Below are positions 57,097 through 64,000 of a stretch of 64,000 nucleotides of DNA, piece after piece (the first letter of the stretch is position 1; each line of letters begins with the position of its first letter). Under the pieces are notes generated by a model. The model saw only the letters and a list, made by a program, of their open reading frames with translations, had not been told where the DNA came from and did no database searches. Source of the stretch: Luteibacter sp. UNCMF331Sha3.1 (GTDB lineage: Bacteria; Pseudomonadota; Gammaproteobacteria; Xanthomonadales; Rhodanobacteraceae). The position numbers were made by a program, and so were the translations under genes. Where the stretch lies: NCBI RefSeq assembly GCF_900109915.1, contig NZ_FOBU01000001.1, positions 1,387,004 through 1,451,003 on the forward strand, written 5' to 3'.

Positions 57097-58857
57097 ATGA
57101 CGACCGTCCCCACGCCCCCCGCCGCCGGTACCGATCCGCTTGCCTGGCTCGATGGCACTGGCGAGACCGGGCGGCTGATCCGCTCGATGGACTGGACGCC
57201 GAGCGGCCTCGGCCCCGTGGAGACGTGGCCGCCGAGCCTGCGCGCGGTGACGGGCATGCTGCTGCTGTCGCCAGTGCCGATCGTGCTGCTCTGGGGCGAG
57301 CCCGGCATCATGATCTACAACGATGCCTATTCGGTATTTGCCGGCAACCGGCATCCGGCGCTGCTGGGTTCGGAGGTGCGCAAGGGTTGGGCGGAGGTCG
57401 CCGATTTCAACGACAACGTGATGCGCGTCGGACTTGCGGGCGGCACGCTCGCCTACAAGGATCAGGAGCTCTCGCTCATCCGGCACGGCAAACCGGAGCC
57501 TGTGTGGATGGACCTCGATTACTCGCCCGTGCCGGGTGAGGATGGCAAGCCAGGCGGGGTGATCGCGATCGTCGTCGAAACGACCGAGCGCGTCCTCGCC
57601 GAACGACGCGCGCGGGAAACCGAGCGACGATTCCGCGAGGAACTGGAAGCGCAGGTGCGCGACCGCACCGACGCGCTGGCGCGGAGCGAAGCCAACAGCC
57701 GCAAGGCCGAGCAGGCGCTGATGCAGATGCAGAAGATGGAGGCGCTCGGCAACCTCACGGGCGGCATCGCGCACGACTTCAACAACCTGCTGATGGCCGT
57801 GCACGGCAGCCTCGAACTGCTGCGCGAGCGACTGCCGGACGATCCGTTGCTGCGGCGCCTCGTCGACAACGCGCTTGCCGGCGCGCAGCGCGGCAGCACG
57901 CTGACTCGGCGGATGCTCGCGTTCGCGCGACGCCAGGACCTGAAGACGGAGCGCATCGACCTGCACGCCCTGATCGACGGCATGCGTGAGCTGATGCAGC
58001 GATCGCTCGGCGGGACGATCGTGGTGGAGACACGTTTCGCCGCGGATCTTCCGCCCATCGAAGCCGATGCGAACCAGCTCGAGTCGGCGCTGCTCAACCT
58101 GGCCGTGAACGCGCGCGATGCGATGGACGGCGTGGGCACCATCGTCATCGCGACGAGCGAAACATGGGTGAAGGATTCGGATGGCCCCGTCCTGCCAGGA
58201 CACTACGTCCGCCTCTCGCTCTCGGATACCGGATCGGGCATGGACGATGCGACACTCAAGCGCGCCACCGAGCCCTTCTTCACGACCAAGGGCGTGGGCA
58301 AGGGAACCGGCCTTGGCCTGTCGATGGTGCACGGCCTGGCGGAGCAGCTCGGTGGCGCCCTGCGGATGACCAGTCGCGAGGATGTCGGCACCACCGCCGA
58401 AATCTGGCTTCCCGCCGCGCAGGCCTCCTTGGCCGCACCGCCGCCGGCACCCGTCGCGGCGACGAGCGTCCGTCGCTGCGTTCCCGCACAGACCGCCACC
58501 ATCCTCACGGTGGACGACGACGACCTCGTCCGCATGACGACCGTCGAGATGCTCGAGGACCTCGGTTACTCGGTCACCGCGGCACGCTCGGGCGCCGAAG
58601 CCCTGAAGCTGCTGGAGGAAGGGTGCGTCGACCTCGTGATCACCGACCACGCGATGCCCCAGATGACCGGCGCACAGCTCGCGGCCACGCTGCACGAGCG
58701 GTATCCCACGTTACCCGTGATCATGGCGACCGGTTACGCGGACCTGCCCGCGGGCCAGCCACTCGGCCTGCCCCGACTGGCCAAGCCGTACTCGCAACAG
58801 TCGCTGGCGGACATCGTGGCGCGCACCATGCCCCGGCCGGAACAGCCAGGCACCTGA
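57097..58857 (+). CDS. hybrid sensor histidine kinase/response regulator with PAS domain
   Basis: The 586-residue soluble protein has an N-terminal PAS-like sensor (IVLLWGEPGIMIYNDAYSVF), a coiled-coil linker, HisKA with the phospho-accepting His in GGIAHDFNNLLMAV near residue 227, HATPase with NLAVNARDAM, DTGSGMD and GKGTGLGLSMV, and a C-terminal receiver with acidic DDDD, the acceptor Asp at about 517 (VITDHAMPQM) and the conserved Lys in LAKPYSQQSL. No membrane segment is seen, so the signal is intracellular. No output-domain gene is adjacent. Confidence 0.92.
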   Translation: MTTVPTPPAAGTDPLAWLDGTGETGRLIRSMDWTPSGLGPVETWPPSLRAVTGMLLLSPVPIVLLWGEPGIMIYNDAYSVFAGNRHPALLGSEVRKGWAEVADFNDNVMRVGLAGGTLAYKDQELSLIRHGKPEPVWMDLDYSPVPGEDGKPGGVIAIVVETTERVLAERRARETERRFREELEAQVRDRTDALARSEANSRKAEQALMQMQKMEALGNLTGGIAHDFNNLLMAVHGSLELLRERLPDDPLLRRLVDNALAGAQRGSTLTRRMLAFARRQDLKTERIDLHALIDGMRELMQRSLGGTIVVETRFAADLPPIEADANQLESALLNLAVNARDAMDGVGTIVIATSETWVKDSDGPVLPGHYVRLSLSDTGSGMDDATLKRATEPFFTTKGVGKGTGLGLSMVHGLAEQLGGALRMTSREDVGTTAEIWLPAAQASLAAPPPAPVAATSVRRCVPAQTATILTVDDDDLVRMTTVEMLEDLGYSVTAARSGAEALKLLEEGCVDLVITDHAMPQMTGAQLAATLHERYPTLPVIMATGYADLPAGQPLGLPRLAKPYSQQSLADIVARTMPRPEQPGT

Positions 58858-58913
58858 TTCCGGCGTGATGATATGATGCCCGTCCGATCCCTTCCGCACG
58901 AGGTATTCGTCCG

Positions 58914-58925
58914 ATGCGCAAGTAA
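58914..58925 (+). CDS. possible three-codon leader peptide upstream of ABC-F gene
   Basis: ATG-CGC-AAG-TAA (Met-Arg-Lys-stop) with GAGG about ten bases upstream lies in the leader of the ABC-F ATPase gene. Several antibiotic-resistance ABC-F genes are induced by ribosome stalling on short leader ORFs. The hairpins that follow would permit attenuation. The ORF is minimal and could be fortuitous. Confidence 0.3.
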   Translation: MRK

Positions 58926-58930
58926 TGCCC

Positions 58931-58970
58931 TCACCCCTTTTGGGTGACTCGACTCTCCCGCCCGCGGGAG
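58931..58970 (+). promoter_or_regulatory. two tandem hairpins in the ABC-F leader
   Basis: TCACCC(58931-58936)/GGGTGA(58942-58947) encloses CTTTT, and CTCCCG(58955-58960)/CGGGAG(58965-58970) encloses CCCG. They lie between the three-codon leader ORF and the ABC-F start 25 bases downstream. The second stem could act as a weak attenuator or mask the ribosome binding site. This is sequence-only evidence. Confidence 0.4.
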
Positions 58971-58995
58971 CCGATGGCATTGCCTGGATTCGCAT

Positions 58996-60609
58996 ATGAC
59001 GACGACGTACCTGACGCTCGATGGCGTCTCTTTCGTTCTGCCGGACGGCAGGACCCTCTTCTCCGACATCACCGCCTCGTTCGACGAGCGCCGCACCGGC
59101 CTCGTTGGTCGCAACGGCGTGGGCAAGAGCGTGCTCGCGCGCATCCTCGCCGGCGGTCTCGCGCCCGGCGGCGGACGCTGCGCGCGGTTCGGCCGCGTGT
59201 ACTACATCGCCCAGCGCGTAGCCGACGACGCGCGCGAGTCCGTGGCCGCGCTGGCGGGCGTGGGCGACGCGATGGCCGCTCTGGCGCGCATCGAGGCCGG
59301 CAGCAGCGATCCGGCCGATTTCGACGCGGTGGGCGATCGCTGGGACGTCCGCGAACGTCTTCGCGATGCGCTCGATCGCGCGGGACTCGCCCATGTCGGG
59401 ACCGACGACTCGGCAGGCACGCTCAGCGGCGGCGAGGCGATGGCGGTCGCCCTGCTGGGCGCGCGACTCGACGCTGCGGATTACCTCATTCTCGACGAAC
59501 CGAGCAATCACCTCGATGGCGCGGCCCGCGACGCGCTGCTCGCATGGATCCGCGCATGGAAGGGCGGCATGCTCGTCGTCAGCCATGATCGACGCCTGCT
59601 CGGCGCGATGGAGCGCATCGTGGAACTCACGCCGTCGGGTCTGCGCCACTACGGTGGCGACTACGATTTCTACGTGCAGGCGCGCCGCGAGGAGCGCGAG
59701 GCGTCGTTGCGCGCGCTCGACGCAAGAAGGGCGGAACGCCGGCGCGGCGAAGCGGCGTTGCGCGAACAACAGGAGAAGCTGGCCCGACGCCAGTCGCGTG
59801 GGCAGCGCGATGCCCGCGGCGCGAATCAGGCACCGATCCTGCTCGGCGGACAAAAGAGCCGCAGCGAAGCCGCCGCGGGCAAGCTGCGACGTCAGCAGGA
59901 CGCGCTGCGCGACGATCTCTCGCAGCGTGTCGCGGAGGCCGCGCGCCGTGTCGACGACGACGCGTCCGTGGCGGTGCTCGCTCCGGCCGTCGCGCAGGCT
60001 TCGCGTCGACGCGTCGCCCTGCTCGAAGACGTCGTGCTTCCCTTCGTCGGCGATGCCATGGCACCGATCGCGATGACCCTGATGGGCGGGCAGCGGGTCG
60101 GCGTGACCGGTCCGAACGGAAGCGGCAAGTCGACGCTCCTGCGCGTGCTCGCGGGTCGGCTCGCGCCGGTGGCCGGGCGTTGCGACGTGTCCGTGCAAAC
60201 GGCGTGGCTCGACCAGCGCCTGTCGACGCTCGACCCGTCACGACCGTTGATCGAGCAGATGCGCGAAGCGAATCCGGCGACGGGCGACGACCTGCTGCGC
60301 CTGCGCCTGGCGCTGCTCGGTATCGACGCCGATCGGGTCTCGGTCGCCGTCGGGCACCTGAGTGGCGGCGAACGCCTGAAAGCGGCACTCGCGCACGCAC
60401 TGGTCGCCGAGCCACCACCGCAACTCCTGCTCCTCGACGAACCGGGCAACCATCTCGACCTGGCCTCGCTGGAAGCGCTCGAAGCGATGCTGCTCGACTA
60501 CGACGGCGCGCTCGTCGTGGTGTCGCACGACGAGACGTTCCTCGATCGCCTGGGGCTCACGCATCGTCTCGCGGCCGGCCAGGGCCGCTGGACGATGCAA
60601 CCGGTCTGA
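58996..60609 (+). CDS. ABC-F family ribosome-associated ATPase
   Basis: The 537-residue protein has two ABC modules without membrane segments. Module 1: Walker A GRNGVGKS at about residues 38-45, signature LSGGEAMAVAL and Walker B YLILDEPSNHLDG. A charged helical linker (about 225-310, rich in Arg and Glu) is the P-site tRNA interaction motif. Module 2: GPNGSGKST, signature LSGGERLKAALAHAL, Walker B LLLLDEPGNHLDL and VVSHDETFLDRL. EQ-type Glu residues are present. ABC-F proteins rescue stalled ribosomes or give ribosomal antibiotic protection. The leader hairpins would suit an inducible member. Confidence 0.88.
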   Translation: MTTTYLTLDGVSFVLPDGRTLFSDITASFDERRTGLVGRNGVGKSVLARILAGGLAPGGGRCARFGRVYYIAQRVADDARESVAALAGVGDAMAALARIEAGSSDPADFDAVGDRWDVRERLRDALDRAGLAHVGTDDSAGTLSGGEAMAVALLGARLDAADYLILDEPSNHLDGAARDALLAWIRAWKGGMLVVSHDRRLLGAMERIVELTPSGLRHYGGDYDFYVQARREEREASLRALDARRAERRRGEAALREQQEKLARRQSRGQRDARGANQAPILLGGQKSRSEAAAGKLRRQQDALRDDLSQRVAEAARRVDDDASVAVLAPAVAQASRRRVALLEDVVLPFVGDAMAPIAMTLMGGQRVGVTGPNGSGKSTLLRVLAGRLAPVAGRCDVSVQTAWLDQRLSTLDPSRPLIEQMREANPATGDDLLRLRLALLGIDADRVSVAVGHLSGGERLKAALAHALVAEPPPQLLLLDEPGNHLDLASLEALEAMLLDYDGALVVVSHDETFLDRLGLTHRLAAGQGRWTMQPV

Positions 60610-60614
60610 CGCCG

Positions 60615-62558
60615 TTATTTCGTCTCCGCCTTGGGCGGAAGGCGGTAGCGCTGGTGGCCGTAGGCCCAGCTCGGCCACAGCGCATGCGCCAGCGCGGTCT
60701 TTTCCAGCGTCGCATCCACGGCTTCCGGATCCAGCTTCTCGCCCTGCACGCCGTAGTGGTACTGCGTGGCGGGCTGGTTCGGGCGCAGCACCACCAGCGT
60801 ATCGTTCTTCAGATACCCGTAGTTGTCGCCGTACTGCATGATCGCGCGGTCGGGATAGCGTTGCGTGAGGTCGGCGCCGAGCATGGGATGCTCGCTGCTG
60901 ATGCCGATCAACGACAGCAACGTCGGTGCGAGATCGATCTGGCTGACGATGTGGTCGTCCTTCTTCACCGGCACGCCGGCACCGATGATCAGCGCCGGAA
61001 TGTGGAAATGGCGCACCGGCACGAGGCTCGCGCCGAACACGCGGGCGTCGTGGTCGGCCACCACCAGGAACACCGTGTGGTTCCAGTACGGTGCCTGTTT
61101 CGCCTTCTCGAAGAAACGACCGATCGACCAGTCCGCGTAGCGCACCGCGTTGGCGTTGCTCGCCGCCTCGCCTTCCGGCTGGATGCGCCCTGCCGGGTAT
61201 TCCCACGGCGTGTGGTTGGACACGGAGAAGGCCACGGTGAGCGCGGGCTTGTCGCCATCGTCGAGCAGGCGCTGATGCAGCTCGTTGAACATGTCCTCGT
61301 CCGACGCGCCCCACGAACCGACGAACGACGGCCGGGTCTTGAACGTCGCGCGGTCGACCACTTCGTTGAAGCCGTTACCGAAGAAGAACGAACGCATGTT
61401 GTCGAAGTGCGCTTCGCCGCCGTACAGGAAGCGCGTGTGATACCCGAAGGTGTCGAGCAGCGCGCCGAGCGTGAAGAAGTCGCGCTGGCTGCGCGGCAGT
61501 TTCAGCACCGCCTCGGCAGGCGTCGGCAGGAAGCCCGTGGTGACCGCTTCGAGCCCGCGCGCGCTGCGCGTGCCCGTGGCGTAGGTGCGCTCGAGCCACC
61601 AGCCCTCGTTCGCGAGCTTGTCGAGCTCCGGCGTGTAGCCGGCGCCGCCCAGGCTGCCGACGAACTGCGCGCCGAGGCTTTCCTCGAGGATGATGACGAG
61701 GTTGAGCGGCTTGCCGTCCTGTCGCGTCGCCTGCTGGCGATGCAGGCTGGGGTAGGTCGGATCGATCGGCGCGCCTTCGAAACCGGCGGTGGCGCGGACG
61801 ATCGACTGCATTTCCTCCTCGGGCATCTTGCCGTACACGGCGGACGCGGAGCGTTCGTTGCCCAGCGCGATGGCCGCGTTGAGCACGTTGTAGAGCGAGT
61901 TCAACGGCAGCGTGTTGACCATGGCATCGCTGGTGAAGGCGACCTGCGACGCGTTCAGCGGCCGATGCTGCAGCGTGCCGCGTCCGGCGAGGAAGGCCAC
62001 GGCGAAGATGACGACGGTAGCGATCGGGCGCAGCCATCCGCGCATCGGTACCGGATCGGGACGACGGGTGGGCAACAGCCGGAAGCCGATCCATCCGAGC
62101 AACAGGAACACGACGAGGCCGGCACCGACGGACAGCTTATAGCCGTGCCACAGCATCGCCGCGACTTCGTTCGGGCTGGTGAGGTATTCGAACCACAGGC
62201 GGTTGGGGCGCGTGTCGTACTCTACGATGAACTGCGGCGTGGACACCTCGAGCAGCACGAACGCGAGCCACCAGAAGCGCAGCCACCAGGCCGTGATCCG
62301 CGTGGGCCATTCGCGATGGCCGAGCCAGGGCGAAAGCAGCGCGGGCCAGGCCACGATCATCGCCACGAGCGAGAGGTCAATGCGCCAGCCACCCAGGAGG
62401 ATCGGCCAGATGCCGCCGGCATCGTGGACACGGGTCCCTTGCCATAGCGACAGGCCGACGCGCGAGAGCGTCAGGAAGACGAGGGCGGCGACGATGAAAC
62501 GCCAGGAAAGCTTGCGCACGAGAGGGGTCCTGGTGGAGCGCGGCACGCCGCCGCGCAT
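60615..62558 (-). CDS. LTA synthase-like phosphoglycerol/phosphoethanolamine transferase (sulfatase fold)
   Basis: The 647-residue protein has four to five N-terminal membrane segments (RFIVAALVFLTLSRVGLSLW through AFLAGRG) and a periplasmic sulfatase-like domain. The nucleophile block is NLVIILEESLGAQFVGSL with the metal-ligand Glu and the Thr in TGTRSARGLEAVTTGF. FLYGGEAHFDNMRSFFF and FLVVADHDARVFGAS supply further metal ligands. Enzymes of this family (OpgB, LtaS) transfer phosphoglycerol or similar groups onto periplasmic or lipid-linked glycans. It probably modifies osmoregulated glucans or lipopolysaccharide. Confidence 0.9.
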   Translation of the reverse strand: MRGGVPRSTRTPLVRKLSWRFIVAALVFLTLSRVGLSLWQGTRVHDAGGIWPILLGGWRIDLSLVAMIVAWPALLSPWLGHREWPTRITAWWLRFWWLAFVLLEVSTPQFIVEYDTRPNRLWFEYLTSPNEVAAMLWHGYKLSVGAGLVVFLLLGWIGFRLLPTRRPDPVPMRGWLRPIATVVIFAVAFLAGRGTLQHRPLNASQVAFTSDAMVNTLPLNSLYNVLNAAIALGNERSASAVYGKMPEEEMQSIVRATAGFEGAPIDPTYPSLHRQQATRQDGKPLNLVIILEESLGAQFVGSLGGAGYTPELDKLANEGWWLERTYATGTRSARGLEAVTTGFLPTPAEAVLKLPRSQRDFFTLGALLDTFGYHTRFLYGGEAHFDNMRSFFFGNGFNEVVDRATFKTRPSFVGSWGASDEDMFNELHQRLLDDGDKPALTVAFSVSNHTPWEYPAGRIQPEGEAASNANAVRYADWSIGRFFEKAKQAPYWNHTVFLVVADHDARVFGASLVPVRHFHIPALIIGAGVPVKKDDHIVSQIDLAPTLLSLIGISSEHPMLGADLTQRYPDRAIMQYGDNYGYLKNDTLVVLRPNQPATQYHYGVQGEKLDPEAVDATLEKTALAHALWPSWAYGHQRYRLPPKAETK

Positions 62559-62649
62559 GGAAAACGCATGTTACCGGGCAGTGACTTTACACTGTGCGCC
62601 TTGTCGCCAACTTACGGCCGCCTTTCGGGCGCCCCTGCGAGGATCCACG

Positions 62650-63273
62650 ATGTTCAGACTGGCCGATGCCACGCCGATCGCCACGGGCCACGTGCGCGAG
62701 GTGTACCAGCACCCCGACGACAACGACCTGTTGATCAAGGTGATCTCCAGCGCGTCGATCGAGGAACGCTGGAACAAGGCGCCCTGGTACCGGCGCCGCG
62801 CGCGCAGCGGTCCCTACAAGGACTTCGTGCGTGAGTTCCGCGAGTACGTCACCGGGGTCTATACCGGTGGCTACGACACCTCGCCCATCGCACGCGTGGT
62901 GGGTCTGGAAATGACCGACATCGGCCTCGGCCAGATCGTGGAGAAGGTGCGCACGCCGGATGGGCGGCTCGCGCCGACGCTGCACGACTGGGTGGCGCGC
63001 GAGGGCTTCAGCGCCAGGGTGCAGTCGGAGCTGGAGCAGTTCTATGCCCGGCTGCTGTCGCACAACACGATCGCGGCGGACCTCCACGCATGGAACGTGG
63101 TGTACGGCGAAGACTCCCGCGGCGGCCCCCGCCTCGTGATGATCGACGGGTTCGGCGAGAAGAACATCATCCCGCACTGCTCCATGAATCGCGCGCACAA
63201 CGCGTCGCGCACGAAGAAGAAATACGAGCGGATGCTGCGCCGGACGAAGGCCGAAGCGCCGTCGCGCGCCTGA
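62650..63273 (+). CDS. YrbL-family kinase-like protein
   Basis: The 207-residue protein starts MFRLADATPIATGHVREVYQ. It has the kinase-like Lys in DDNDLLIKVISS, the family stretch RRRARSGPYKDFVREFREYV, and a shortened catalytic loop with ADLHAWNVVYG followed by LVMIDGFGEKN. The layout matches YrbL, a PhoP-network protein of the lipopolysaccharide kinase (Rdo/Wap) superfamily with unknown substrate. Here it lies beside lipid and glycan modification genes, consistent with a role in envelope phosphorylation. Confidence 0.78.
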   Translation: MFRLADATPIATGHVREVYQHPDDNDLLIKVISSASIEERWNKAPWYRRRARSGPYKDFVREFREYVTGVYTGGYDTSPIARVVGLEMTDIGLGQIVEKVRTPDGRLAPTLHDWVAREGFSARVQSELEQFYARLLSHNTIAADLHAWNVVYGEDSRGGPRLVMIDGFGEKNIIPHCSMNRAHNASRTKKKYERMLRRTKAEAPSRA

Positions 63274-63280
63274 GCCATCC

Positions 63281-63293
63281 GGTGGGAGCCAGC
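63281..63293. repeat. second copy of the GGTGGGAGCCAGC element end
   Basis: The 13 bases match exactly the outer end of the long inverted repeat at 53061. Here it lies between convergent genes without its partner arm, so it is probably a truncated or solo copy of the same dispersed element. No other function is apparent. Confidence 0.6.
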
Positions 63294-63302
63294 ATTCCCG
63301 GA

Positions 63303-64000
63303 CTACGGTGTCGGAGTGCAGCCCGGTTTCGACGCCGCCGCCGGTAGCAGCGAGAAGCTGACGCGGTTGGCCTGGCCCAGTGCCACGATCTTGTCCTTCA
63401 CCACGCACTCGTCGAGCGCGTGGTCGTTGACGAGGATCCAACGGTGGGTGGGGTCGGCGGCCTGCCATGCGCGCGCGTCGCGTAGCTGGCTGGCGGCGTC
63501 GCGTGCGAAGCCGAACTCGGCGACCGGACGGCGCGCCTGGTACATCAGCTCCTCGCGCCACAGCACCAGCGCCAGCTGGCCATCGGGGCCGATGGCCGTA
63601 TCGGCCTCTTGCATCAGCTGACGCGTCGACTGATTCGCATCGAGAAGCGGATACGTGCCCAGCGGCCAGATGATCCACGCGAGCGCCATGCCGCCGAGCA
63701 GCGCCGCCACGCCCCGCCGGGGCCGGCCGATGACGGCGGCCAGCAGAAAGCCCGCGCCGACCAGGATCACGCACACCCATAGCGCCTGCCCGTGGCCGCC
63801 CAGCTCGTAACCCTGCGCGATGCGACGCGCGGCCGCCGGGGCCTTGACCAGCGCCCACGTGCCCACCGCGGCGAAGATCGCGGCGCAGGCGATGGTTACC
63901 CAGAACGCCAGGCGCTGGAGCCAGCGGGCCTTCAGGAGGTCGAGGACGTACGGCGCCATGGCGAGCGCCAGCATCGGCAGGGCGGGAAGGATGTAGATCT
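63303..64000 (-). CDS. ArnT-like glycosyltransferase, C-terminal part
   Basis: The frame is open to the window edge; the visible 232 residues begin IYILPALPMLALAMAPYV, the segment after the conserved K-x-Y-V-L-P-x-x-P motif of ArnT/PMT transferases. Several membrane segments follow (FWVTIACAAIFAAVGTWALV, ALWVCVILVGAGFLLAAVI), then a soluble C-terminal domain (LVLWREELMYQARRPVAEFG). It probably transfers an undecaprenyl-linked sugar in the periplasm and lies next to other envelope genes. The N-terminal catalytic part is outside. Confidence 0.8.
   Translation of the reverse strand, partial: IYILPALPMLALAMAPYVLDLLKARWLQRLAFWVTIACAAIFAAVGTWALVKAPAAARRIAQGYELGGHGQALWVCVILVGAGFLLAAVIGRPRRGVAALLGGMALAWIIWPLGTYPLLDANQSTRQLMQEADTAIGPDGQLALVLWREELMYQARRPVAEFGFARDAASQLRDARAWQAADPTHRWILVNDHALDECVVKDKIVALGQANRVSFSLLPAAASKPGCTPTP

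Overview
The window is GC-rich chromosomal DNA from a gammaproteobacterium. The best fit is Xanthomonadales, in the Luteibacter/Dyella/Rhodanobacter neighbourhood. The clues are an effector with an apparent XVIPCD-type C-terminus paired with a DUF1311 protein, the RpoD sequence style, a DUF3348/DUF802/OmpA/DUF2894 block, and Tat-exported sugar oxidoreductases. The genus is an inference; no database search was possible.

Layout. 1-7.2 kb: end of rsmB, then envelope polysaccharide and lipid genes (GT4 glycosyltransferase, O-antigen ligase-like protein, second glycosyltransferase, ArnT-like transferase, TPR protein, LpxL-like acyltransferase). 7.2-9.8 kb: dtd and rpoD with a visible promoter and terminator. 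10.0-11.7 kb: a hipA-hipB-like toxin/antitoxin pair in reversed order. 11.8-13.3 kb: a CAT-anticodon tRNA followed by AT-richer DNA with a McrC remnant and a small membrane protein. 13.4-24.7 kb: a sugar catabolic locus controlled by a LacI-type regulator with two operator-like palindromes (two Gfo/Idh/MocA oxidoreductases, MFS transporter, three TIM-barrel isomerases, GMC dehydrogenase with its small subunit, DUF1080 hydrolase). The set fits oxidation of glycosides at C3 in the periplasm, cleavage of the 3-keto-glycoside, and return of the sugar to central metabolism.

24.8-29.8 kb, minus strand: the most unusual locus. One radical SAM protein is surrounded by four small Cys-rich peptides that share an N-terminal motif (I-D/N-P-x-x-aliphatic-x-aliphatic) and carry C-terminal C-x-N-x-(G/S)-C repeats. 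A small unknown protein and two FtsX-type ABC permeases follow. This looks like an undescribed family of ribosomally made, radical-SAM-modified peptides (RiPPs) with dedicated export. 30-35.2 kb: a cation/proton antiporter, a peptidoglycan-targeting type IV secretion effector with a DUF1311 immunity candidate, and a small DUF3077-like protein.

35.7-46.7 kb: GH30 glycosidase, a Cys/His-rich small protein plus a czcCBA-type heavy-metal efflux operon, a class C beta-lactamase-like hydrolase, and an MHYT-GGDEF-EAL c-di-GMP protein. 46.7-50.6 kb: a four-gene operon encoding a MotA/ZorA-like protein with a long cytoplasmic tail and a MotB/ZorB-like OmpA protein, flanked by DUF3348 and DUF2894. It resembles an ion-driven motor of unknown function. 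50.8-64 kb: MliC-type lysozyme inhibitor, DJ-1/PfpI protein, atypical SDR, tautomerase, a long inverted repeat, aldo/keto reductase, a BtuCDF-type ABC importer, a hybrid sensor kinase, an ABC-F ATPase with a possible leader peptide, an LTA-synthase-like sulfatase-fold enzyme, a YrbL-like kinase, and the end of another ArnT-like transferase.
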